Shown here one piece after another: positions 1 through 5,047 of a stretch of DNA of 7,703 nt. Source of the DNA: Spirochaetia bacterium (lineage in GTDB: Bacteria; Spirochaetota; Spirochaetia; PWKH01); contig SKXS01000243.1 of the NCBI GenBank assembly GCA_007128345.1, positions 1 to 7,703 of the forward strand, in the 5' to 3' direction. Each line of letters opens with the position of its first letter. Within the stretch, counting starts at the first letter, position 1. Position numbers and translations under genes: made by a program. The notes beneath the pieces were generated by a model. That model was not told the origin of the DNA, searched no databases, and saw only the letters and a list, made by a program, of their open reading frames with translations.

Positions 1-1065
1 CGGAGAATCCTTGGTCAGTTCCGGTGAAACCTTCTGGATGCGCTTGAGTACCATGCTTCTTCCTGCCACTTCGCTCATGAGCAGGCGGCGCTCGTTGCCC
101 ACAAGTTCCGGGTTTACATGCTCGAAGGAGGCGCTGTTCTTCGATACCCCGTCTATGTGCATCCCCCCCTTGTGGGCGAAGGCACTCCTGCCGATAAAGG
201 GCATTCCGTTGGGAAGCGTGACGTTGGCTATCTCAGCGATACGCCGGGCAGTTATGGTGAGGTGCTGCATATTCGCTTCAGGAATGCAGGTGTATCCCCG
301 CTTGAGCTGGAGATTGGCAATCAGGACCGCCAGGTTTGCGTTTCCGCACCGCTCACCGAAGCCGACAAAGGTGCCCTGGAGATGCACAGCGCCTGCTTCT
401 ATGCCCATGATGCTGTTGGCCTCTCCCATTCCCGAGTCATTGTGGCAGTGGATGCCGAACTGCAGATCAGGGTACCTGGCGATGACCGCCTGGGTAATCT
501 CCTGCACCTCCATGGGGAGGCATCCCCCGTTGGTCTCGCAGAGCACCAGGATCGAAGCACCCCCTTCTGCAGCAGCCTCCAGGCAGCTGCACGCGTACTC
601 GGGGTCGGACTTGTAGCCGTCGTAGAAGTGCTCAGCGTCAAAGATGACCTCCTTGCCCTGATCTTTGAAAAAGGCCACGGTATCCCGTATCATGGAGAGG
701 TTTTCCTTTTTCGTGGCCTTGATGATGTCGGTCACATGAAAGTCCCAGCTTTTCCCGAAGATCACCACCACCGGGGTCTGGGCCTCCAGGAGGGACTGCA
801 CGTTTGCATCCTCCTCAACCGCGATCCCCTTTCTCCTGGTGCTGCCGAATGCAGCCAGCCGCGCATGGGTGAGCTTCAGATTTCTGGCCTGACGGAAGAA
901 CTCCAGGTCCTTTGGATTTGAACCCGGATTCCCCGCCTCGACCAGCGGTATACCGAGCTCATCCATGGTTCTCAGGATTTTCAGCTTGTCCTGCACAGAG
1001 AATGAGATTCCCTCACCTTGTGCACCGTCCCGCAGGGTTGAATCAAGGATCTGTATCGTCGCCAT
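1..1065 (-). CDS. cimA: (R)-citramalate synthase, N-terminal 355 residues (runs off the left edge)
   Basis: Condenses pyruvate with acetyl-CoA to (R)-citramalate, the first step of the threonine-independent route to 2-oxobutanoate and isoleucine, in the cytosol. It is a DRE-TIM metallolyase: TLRDGAQ at residues 10-16 supplies the Arg-Asp pair, and HCHND at 206-210 supplies the two metal-binding histidines. The segment PGSNPKDLEFF (47-57), CETNGG (176-181) and GFGERCGNAN (235-244) fit the long citramalate synthase family known from Geobacter rather than LeuA. Family members are about 520-540 residues, so roughly a third (linker and C-terminal regulatory domain) lies outside. The ATG at 1065 overlaps the leuA stop as TAATG. 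GAGGAG at 1074-1079, inside the last leuA codons, is 8 nt upstream, so translation is probably coupled. Homocitrate or isopropylmalate synthase activity is less likely, given the intact leuA next door. The frame is open to position 1. Confidence 0.9.
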   Translation of the reverse strand, partial: MATIQILDSTLRDGAQGEGISFSVQDKLKILRTMDELGIPLVEAGNPGSNPKDLEFFRQARNLKLTHARLAAFGSTRRKGIAVEEDANVQSLLEAQTPVVVIFGKSWDFHVTDIIKATKKENLSMIRDTVAFFKDQGKEVIFDAEHFYDGYKSDPEYACSCLEAAAEGGASILVLCETNGGCLPMEVQEITQAVIARYPDLQFGIHCHNDSGMGEANSIMGIEAGAVHLQGTFVGFGERCGNANLAVLIANLQLKRGYTCIPEANMQHLTITARRIAEIANVTLPNGMPFIGRSAFAHKGGMHIDGVSKNSASFEHVNPELVGNERRLLMSEVAGRSMVLKRIQKVSPELTKDSP

Positions 1066-2579
1066 TATTTTTGCTCCTCATACAAGTATCGGTTAACCGC
1101 TGACAGGTAGGCGAGGATGCTCGCTTCTACGATGTCAGTGCTGACTCCCCTTCCCTTCCATTTTCTGCCGTTTCTGCTGATGCGCACAGACACATCGCCC
1201 TGGGCATCCTTGCCTCCGGTGACCGCATGGATGTCGTACTCTTCAAGAGTGAAGGTCGACCCGACGATCCGATCCACAGCAAGGAATGACGCATCCACCG
1301 GTCCGTCTCCGGTGGCGACATCTTCATGGAACTCGTCGTCCTTCTTCAGCCGCACCAGGGCTGTCGCTGATATCGTATTGCCGGAGTTGATCACGAACCG
1401 GTCCAGGGTGAAGGTTTCCGGAATTGAGGCGGTCCTGCTCTCCATGAGCGCTTCGATGTCCCGGTCTGATACTACCTTTTTCTTGTCCGCAAGCTTCTTG
1501 AACTGGTTGAACATCTCAGTCAGGGTCTCACTGTCCACTGAATATCCCAGGGACTTGATTCGATCAGTAAAAGCGTGTCGGCCTGAATGCTTGCCCAGGA
1601 CCATCTTGCTCTCGTGGAGCCCGATGGACTCCGGGGTCATGATCTCATAGGTGCTCGCATGGGCAAGCACACCATGCTGGTGTATGCCCGCCTCGTGGGC
1701 GAAAGCATTGGCCCCGACGATCGCCTTGTTCGGCTGCACCTGGACACCCGTCAGGGAAGCCAGAAGCCTGCTCGCCTTGTATATCTGGGTGGTATCGATG
1801 TTCGTTTCCTTTCCGTAGCGTTCCTTTCTGGTCTTCAGGATCATGACCAGCTCTTCCATGGCGGCGTTCCCGGCACGCTCGCCGATGCCGTTCACCGTGC
1901 ACTCGACCTGGCCTGCCCCTGCTTCTATTGCGGCCAGGGTGTTCGCCACCGCAAGTCCCAGATCGTTGTGGCAGTGCACCGAAATGACCGCCTGGTCAAT
2001 GTTCGGCACGTGCTCCCTGACGCTGCTCACCAGATGGGCGAACTCCTCAGGAGTGGTGTAGCCTACCGTATCCGGTATGTTGATGTACTTCGCCCCGGCC
2101 TTGATAACCGCTTCAAATATCCGGTAGAGGAACTCAGGACTGCTGCGGGAGGCATCCTCGGCGGAGAACTCGACCTCCCCACAGAGGTTTCGCGCGTAGG
2201 CAACCATCCGAACCGCCTGGTCAAGCACATCTTCGCTTTTCATGCGCAGCTTGTGCTCCATGTGTATATCGGAAGTGGCAATAAACGTATGTATCCTGGG
2301 ATGGGCTGCACCTTTGAGCGCATTCCAGGACGCATCTATATCTTTCTCCAGGGCCCTCGACAGGCTTGCCACGGTGCAGTTCCTGATTTCCTTAGCGATT
2401 GCCTCTACCGATGCGAAGTCCCCAGGAGAGGCAATGGCAAATCCCGCTTCGATGACGTCCACCCCCATGAGCTCCAGCTGCCGGGCCATGCGGAGCTTCT
2501 CGTCCAGGTTCATGCTGTATCCCGGGGCCTGCTCACCGTCCCGCAGGGTGGTGTCAAAAATCCTTACTACATCTGCCAT
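1065..2579 (-). CDS. leuA: 2-isopropylmalate synthase
   Basis: Catalyses acetyl-CoA + 2-oxoisovalerate to 2-isopropylmalate, the committed step of leucine synthesis. The product is 504 residues, a normal bacterial length. The TIM-barrel catalytic domain shows FDTTLRDGEQAPG (8-20), HCHNDLGLA (202-210, metal histidines 202 and 204) and NGIGERAGNA (230-239). The linker has HEAGIHQHG (295-303) and LGKHSGRHAF (328-337). The C-terminal leucine-sensing domain (about 375-504) is complete and carries GDGPVDASFLAVD (424-436) and GRGVSTDIVEAS (476-487), so feedback inhibition by leucine is expected. The frame is open back to an ATG at 2645, but I chose 2579: GAGGG at 2588-2592 sits 8 nt upstream, the protein then begins directly with the family N-terminus, and the 22-residue extension has no good ribosome site. 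It lies 136 bp downstream of ilvN and overlaps cimA by 1 nt. Confidence 0.97.
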   Translation of the reverse strand: MADVVRIFDTTLRDGEQAPGYSMNLDEKLRMARQLELMGVDVIEAGFAIASPGDFASVEAIAKEIRNCTVASLSRALEKDIDASWNALKGAAHPRIHTFIATSDIHMEHKLRMKSEDVLDQAVRMVAYARNLCGEVEFSAEDASRSSPEFLYRIFEAVIKAGAKYINIPDTVGYTTPEEFAHLVSSVREHVPNIDQAVISVHCHNDLGLAVANTLAAIEAGAGQVECTVNGIGERAGNAAMEELVMILKTRKERYGKETNIDTTQIYKASRLLASLTGVQVQPNKAIVGANAFAHEAGIHQHGVLAHASTYEIMTPESIGLHESKMVLGKHSGRHAFTDRIKSLGYSVDSETLTEMFNQFKKLADKKKVVSDRDIEALMESRTASIPETFTLDRFVINSGNTISATALVRLKKDDEFHEDVATGDGPVDASFLAVDRIVGSTFTLEEYDIHAVTGGKDAQGDVSVRISRNGRKWKGRGVSTDIVEASILAYLSAVNRYLYEEQK

Positions 2580-2644
2580 ATTTTCATCCCTCGTGTTCGT
2601 GATCCGGGCTTCGATACTCACTGCCCAGATCCGCTCATGCTCCA

Positions 2645-2670
2645 TGAAACACGGTGCTGTCCCTGTTTCA
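2645..2670. repeat. Inverted repeat TGAAACA ... TGTTTCA
   Basis: Perfect 7-bp arms flank a 12-nt loop, and two further G-C pairs are possible inside after one mismatch (GG at 2653-2654 with CC at 2661-2662). It lies in the ilvN-leuA spacer. It could be an intragenic RNA hairpin, an operator, or one copy of a dispersed extragenic palindrome. A single window cannot distinguish these. Confidence 0.55.
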
Positions 2671-2687
2671 CGCAGTCAGTTCGATTC

Positions 2688-2704
2688 TCCCGCCTGCTGC
2701 GGGA
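2688..2704. repeat. Inverted repeat TCCCGC-N5-GCGGGA downstream of ilvN
   Basis: Perfect 6-bp GC-rich arms with a 5-nt loop, starting 11 nt beyond the ilvN stop codon. It is a stable small hairpin in the minus-strand transcript, but no U-tract follows. It may stabilise the upstream ilvN message or cause partial termination. Confidence 0.5.
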
Positions 2705-2715
2705 TCCTGCTCATG

Positions 2716-3225
2716 CTACCGGCTGGTCATGATGTCGTTGATCGTCTGGTTTCCCCTGCCGACTGCAGTAAGCCCTGTCCGTACAATTTCCCTGATGCCG
2801 TAGGGTTCAACAAGCCTGAAAAATGCATCCACCTTGTCAGGATCTCCGGTAATTTCAACGGTGACCGTCTCAGTGTCCACATCGAGAATCTTTGCCCTGA
2901 AAATATCAGAGAGTTCCACCACGATGGCCCTGACAGACTGCGGGGCATTGATCTTCACCATGACAAGCTCACGGAATATCCCCTCTCTGGGGTGGAGCAC
3001 CTGCACGTGCTTCACGTCAATCTGCTTCTCAAGCTGCTTAGTGATCTGTTCCAGCACGTTGGTATCCCCCCGCACTGCAATGGTCATCCGGGAAACTTCC
3101 GGGTTTTCAGTCTCTCCCACCGACAGGCTGTCAATATTGTACCCCCTCCGGCTGAAGAGTCCTGCGATTCTGCTGAGAACTCCTGAATGGTTGTTCACAA
3201 GCACTGACAGTATATACTGATCCAT
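2716..3225 (-). CDS. ilvN: Acetolactate synthase small (regulatory) subunit
   Basis: Regulatory subunit of acetohydroxyacid synthase, the shared step of valine, leucine and isoleucine synthesis. It activates the catalytic IlvB subunit and confers valine feedback inhibition. The 169-residue length is typical. An N-terminal ACT domain (about 2-77) begins VLVNNHSGVLSRIAGLFS and contains RRGYNIDSLSVG (26-37). The C-terminal ALS_ss_C domain follows (about 83-158), with RELVMVKI and the ending VRTGLTAVGRG. Asn12, Gly15 and Asn30 align with E. coli IlvH Asn11, Gly14 and Asn29, positions tied to valine sensitivity, so inhibition by valine is predicted. AAGGAGG at 3234-3240 is 8 nt before the ATG, a strong ribosome site. 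Oddly, ilvB is not directly upstream. The preceding ORF is instead a short Ile/Leu/Val-rich one. It leads leuA and cimA in the same direction. Confidence 0.97.
   Translation of the reverse strand: MDQYILSVLVNNHSGVLSRIAGLFSRRGYNIDSLSVGETENPEVSRMTIAVRGDTNVLEQITKQLEKQIDVKHVQVLHPREGIFRELVMVKINAPQSVRAIVVELSDIFRAKILDVDTETVTVEITGDPDKVDAFFRLVEPYGIREIVRTGLTAVGRGNQTINDIMTSR
3208..3219. repeat. 12-bp perfect palindrome CAGTATATACTG within the ilvN 5' end
   Basis: The palindrome covers codons 3-6 of ilvN. Its core GTATATACT (3210-3218) recurs exactly 60 bp away at 3270-3278, in the untranslated region just upstream. Two copies around the ribosome-binding region could be a DNA operator pair, but the sequence is simple and AT-rich, and coincidence is possible. 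Confidence 0.35.
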
Positions 3226-3350
3226 ACCCTGTTCCTCCTTCTTATTTCCGGCTGCCGCTACCTGCGCCGGTATATACTATTCCCCTGAATCCTCCGGATA
3301 GACCATTCCCATGGAATGCTACACGGCGGTTCAGCAGGAACCAAGTGCGA
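3226..3350 (-). promoter_or_regulatory. Candidate leader/attenuator region between leader ORF and ilvN
   Basis: This 125-nt untranslated stretch can form several hairpins in the minus-strand RNA. H1 pairs 3338-3342 with 3328-3332, possibly extended by 3345-3348 with 3321-3324. H2 pairs 3313-3318 with 3304-3309 around a 3-nt loop. H4 pairs CCGGC/GCCGG (3266-3270 with 3248-3252), extended by GC/GC with one bulge, and ends 7 nt before the ilvN ribosome site. No run of three or more U residues occurs, so there is no intrinsic terminator. The segment GTTCCT (3341-3336 on the minus strand) that helps form H1 is also perfectly complementary to AGGAAC (3236-3231) overlapping the ilvN Shine-Dalgarno, which would allow a mutually exclusive structure that hides it. 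The structures are visible in the sequence; their regulatory role is inferred. Confidence 0.4.
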
Positions 3351-3563
3351 TTATAGAATAATAAGTACGATTACAGAGAGAATAAGCAGTACCGGGAGTA
3401 CTGTAAGAAACAGGTGCGGTATGACAAGAATGGGGAGAAGGGAAATTACGGGGAGAATGCTGATGATTCCAGTATCAGGCGCATGCCTGTCCTGCGATTT
3501 AGCCGAAGCCGATGCCGACGTGGGCATGAAGCAACGGTACATGCCGCACATATGCTTTGTCAT
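3351..3563 (-). CDS. 70-codon ORF, candidate branched-chain amino-acid leader peptide
   Basis: I recognise no protein family. The N-terminal 32 residues are Met/Ser/Ala-rich with two Cys (start MTKHMCGMYRCFM). The last 38 are 28 Ile/Leu/Val (10 I, 12 L, 6 V) with four Pro and no Ala or Gly, and the final seven before TAA are VIVLIIL. Valine is mostly GTA (5 of 6) and leucine is rarely CTG (2 of 12), unlike the flanking genes as I read them. AAGAGG at 3571-3576 lies 7 nt before the ATG, and a TTGACA-17-TATAAA promoter lies about 40 nt upstream. The next genes are ilvN, leuA and cimA. By analogy with E. coli ilvL, ivbL and leuL this suggests a leader peptide whose translation senses Ile/Leu/Val-tRNA charging. 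It is longer than those leaders (about 28-32 residues). The alternative is a small hydrophobic membrane protein, but 38 hydrophobic residues with four prolines make an odd single helix. The frame is open upstream to 3794, but the promoter lies in that part. Confidence 0.6.
   Translation of the reverse strand: MTKHMCGMYRCFMPTSASASAKSQDRHAPDTGIISILPVISLLPILVIPHLFLTVLPVLLILSVIVLIIL
3387..3403. repeat. Inverted repeat CAGTAC-N5-GTACTG inside the leader ORF
   Basis: Perfect 6-bp arms with a 5-nt loop. On the minus strand it spans the codons for VLPVL and is followed by a pyrimidine-rich CTTATTCTCTCT. It resembles a weak terminator whose stem a translating ribosome would melt. The stem has only three G-C pairs and the tail is poor in consecutive U, so termination here is doubtful. 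Confidence 0.35.
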
Positions 3564-3584
3564 GATGCCACCTCTTTCATTTTC

Positions 3585-3606
3585 GTATAAGGTGCACCCT
3601 TTATAC
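3585..3606. promoter_or_regulatory. Palindrome at the predicted leader transcription start (candidate operator)
   Basis: GTATAA (3585-3590) and TTATAC (3601-3606) are perfect inverted arms around 10 nt containing the 8-bp palindrome GGTGCACC (3591-3598). The element overlaps the -10 hexamer and the expected start site of the minus-strand promoter, a classical repressor position. A near match, GGTGTACC, lies at 3696-3703 just before aroA. No known regulator is recognised. Confidence 0.4.
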
Positions 3607-3628
3607 CTCTCCAGGAAATAATTGTCAA
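3600..3628 (-). promoter_or_regulatory. Sigma-70 type promoter for the leader ORF and ilvN-leuA-cimA
   Basis: On the minus strand TTGACA (3628-3623) and TATAAA (3605-3600) are separated by exactly 17 nt, 6/6 and 5/6 matches to the sigma-70 consensus. Upstream of the -35 the DNA is strikingly AT-rich for this locus (about 3629-3662), compatible with an UP element. The predicted start near 3592-3594 gives a leader of about 30 nt before the ATG at 3563. Confidence 0.7.
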
Positions 3629-3651
3629 TAGCAGTATATGAAATGTATAAA
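3622..3651 (+). promoter_or_regulatory. Divergent sigma-70 type promoter for aroA
   Basis: TTGTCA (3622-3627) and TATAAA (3646-3651) are separated by 18 nt, each a 5/6 match to consensus. The -35 is the same palindromic block (ATTGTCAAT, 3621-3629) used on the other strand by the leader promoter. It would start transcription near 3658, giving aroA an untranslated leader of about 58 nt. Confidence 0.5.
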
Positions 3652-3664
3652 TATGTATTTTTCT

Positions 3665-3715
3665 GTATACCCCGACTTGAAAATTTGCACAAAGCGGTGT
3701 ACCTTCGTCTATACC
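3665..3715 (+). promoter_or_regulatory. aroA 5' untranslated region with two mutually exclusive hairpins
   Basis: GGTGTA (3696-3701) can pair with TATACC (3710-3715), which ends at the base before the aroA ATG. Alternatively GGTGTAC (3696-3702) can pair with GTATACC (3665-3671). Both pairings include a G-U wobble and use the same segment, so they exclude each other. No good Shine-Dalgarno is present before this ATG, so start-site accessibility could matter. Stems this short may also be chance. Confidence 0.3.
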
Positions 3716-5038
3716 ATGAATCGAACCATCGGACCGTCATCAGTTTCCGGTGAAGCTGCTGTTCCCGCTTCAAAGTCGCAGACCATCCGTGCACTCCTCA
3801 TTGCATCTTCAGCGCAAGGCGTAAGCACAATCCGCAATCCCCTGGATTCCGGAGATACCCGGTCTTGCGTGGAGGCCTGCAGACGTATGGGAGCTGCCGT
3901 GACCGAAGGCGAGGGCATGTGGATAATCCAGGGAATCGGCAGGCAAGCCGGAGGTGACCGGAACACGCCGCTTGTCATTGATGTGGGCAACTCGGGAACG
4001 ACCCTCTACCTCGGTCTCGCCGCAGCTGCTTCACTGGGAAGACCAGTCGTCTTTACCGGGGATGCCCAGATCAGGCAGCGCCCGGTGACCGCACTAATAT
4101 CGGCATATGAAGACCTCGGGGCCCAATGCGCAACTGATCTTCCCGCAGACATGCGTGATACACTGAACCTGGAGCCCCCTCTCAAGGAAGGCTCGGTTCC
4201 CTGCATCATAACAGGCCCGCTTACAGGAGGGCACACCTCCATCAGCTGCCCCACCAGCCAGTACCTGTCATCGCTGCTGCTGGCTGCCCCCCTTGCGCAG
4301 GGACCGTGCACCATCGATGTCCCGCTGCTCTATGAGCAGCCCTACGCGGAGCTTACCGTCGGCTGGCTGCGGGAGCAGGAAATCTCATTTACCCGGGACG
4401 GATACCGACGTTTTCATATCCCCGGAGGCCAGCAGTACAAGCCGTACGACAAGGAGATTCCAGGGGACTATTCGTCAGCCTCGTTCTTCTTTTGCGCCGC
4501 GGCGGTAACGGGGTCCACCCTGACAGTGACCTCCCTTTCCCGCGAGGATCCACAGGGAGACCGGCAGATACTCGCATGCCTCCAGTCCATGGGGTGCGTG
4601 GTCACGTGGAGAGACAGCCGGAGCGTAACAGTCACCGGACCCCCAAAGGGAATGCTGCAGGCTGGTGCATTTAACCTCAACGCCATGCCGGACACCCTGC
4701 CGGTGCTTTCGGTGACCGCATGCTTTGCCCGCGGGACCACCAGGCTCTTTGAAGTGCCCCAGGCGCGCATCAAGGAGACCGACCGTATTGCAGTCATGTG
4801 CAGTGAGCTCAGGAAGCTGGGGGCCATTGTGGAGGAGCTCGAGGACGGCCTGGTCATTGAAGGAACCGGGGAGCTCAGCGGAGGTTCTGCATGCGGTCAC
4901 GGAGACCACCGGGTGATCATGGCCCTGGCAGTTGCCGCTCTCGGCAGCAGGCACGGGGTGACCATCGACGACACCTGTGCCGCAGAGATAACGTTCCCCG
5001 GCTTCTTCACCATCCTGGAGCAGATACGAACAAACTAG
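3716..5038 (+). CDS. aroA: 3-phosphoshikimate 1-carboxyvinyltransferase (EPSP synthase)
   Basis: Transfers the enolpyruvyl group of phosphoenolpyruvate to shikimate-3-phosphate, the sixth step of the shikimate pathway to aromatic amino acids. The product is 440 residues in the usual two-domain inverse alpha/beta fold. Visible motifs are PASKSQTIR (17-25, substrate Lys20/Ser21/Arg25), GNSGTT (91-96), QRP (121-123, Arg122 matching E. coli Arg124), TSQ (180-182), GDYSSAS (250-256), PDTLP (325-329, Asp326 matching Asp313), KETDR (353-357) and GDHR (396-399). Two positions differ from E. coli: Tyr98 replaces Arg100, and the segment around Lys411 (CAAEITFPGFF) has no lysine. The ATG at 3716 starts at the family N-terminus. 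An in-frame ATG at 3638 would overlap the predicted promoter -10. No clear ribosome site precedes 3716. It is divergent from the ilvN operon and ends 9 nt before the threonine aldolase gene. Confidence 0.96.
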   Translation: MNRTIGPSSVSGEAAVPASKSQTIRALLIASSAQGVSTIRNPLDSGDTRSCVEACRRMGAAVTEGEGMWIIQGIGRQAGGDRNTPLVIDVGNSGTTLYLGLAAAASLGRPVVFTGDAQIRQRPVTALISAYEDLGAQCATDLPADMRDTLNLEPPLKEGSVPCIITGPLTGGHTSISCPTSQYLSSLLLAAPLAQGPCTIDVPLLYEQPYAELTVGWLREQEISFTRDGYRRFHIPGGQQYKPYDKEIPGDYSSASFFFCAAAVTGSTLTVTSLSREDPQGDRQILACLQSMGCVVTWRDSRSVTVTGPPKGMLQAGAFNLNAMPDTLPVLSVTACFARGTTRLFEVPQARIKETDRIAVMCSELRKLGAIVEELEDGLVIEGTGELSGGSACGHGDHRVIMALAVAALGSRHGVTIDDTCAAEITFPGFFTILEQIRTN

Positions 5039-5047
5039 GAGCATGCC

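Larger units (their letters stand above)
2580..2715 (-). other. ilvN-leuA spacer with two perfect inverted repeats
   Basis: This 136-bp spacer interrupts an otherwise tight operon. It contains a 7-bp inverted repeat (2645-2651 with 2664-2670) and a 6-bp GC-rich inverted repeat (2688-2693 with 2699-2704). The second lies 11 nt after the ilvN stop but is followed on the minus strand by GAATCG rather than a U-run, so it is not a standard terminator. I see no convincing promoter for leuA. Transcription probably continues from ilvN, with the hairpins acting as processing, stabilising or attenuating elements at most. Confidence 0.5.

Noticed and set aside
11..921. Plus-strand ORFs of 201 and 267 codons
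   Set aside because: They are antisense to cimA, which shows clear family motifs in its own frame. Their translations resemble no protein and have no ribosome sites in context.
2580..2645. Upstream ATG at 2645 as the leuA start
   Set aside because: It adds 22 residues foreign to the family, lacks a good Shine-Dalgarno and overlaps an inverted repeat, whereas 2579 has GAGGG 8 nt upstream.
1587..3186. Long plus-strand ORFs (381 and 314 codons) opposite leuA and ilvN
   Set aside because: Antisense shadows of highly conserved genes; long open antisense frames are common in GC-rich coding DNA.
3328..3342. GGTTC-N5-GAACC hairpin as an intrinsic terminator after the leader ORF
   Set aside because: Only five base pairs and no U-tract on the minus strand, so listed as leader structure instead.
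3357..3590. Polar Asn/Tyr/Lys/Glu-rich open frame on the plus strand
   Set aside because: It is the codon mirror of the Ile/Leu/Val-rich leader on the other strand, and has no start codon in its N-terminal half.
3316..3621. 101-codon plus-strand ORF
   Set aside because: It is antisense to the leader ORF, lacks a ribosome site and family resemblance, and runs into the divergent promoter region.
3638..3715. Upstream in-frame ATG as the aroA start
   Set aside because: It would overlap the predicted -10 of the plus promoter and add 26 residues not seen in EPSP synthases.
3564..3794. N-terminal extension of the 70-codon ORF to 147 codons
   Set aside because: The extension runs antisense into the aroA start and across the promoter elements. 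The ATG at 3563 has its own Shine-Dalgarno just downstream of the promoter.
4475..5044. 189-codon minus-strand ORF opposite aroA
   Set aside because: It is antisense to conserved EPSP synthase motifs and has no recognisable protein features.
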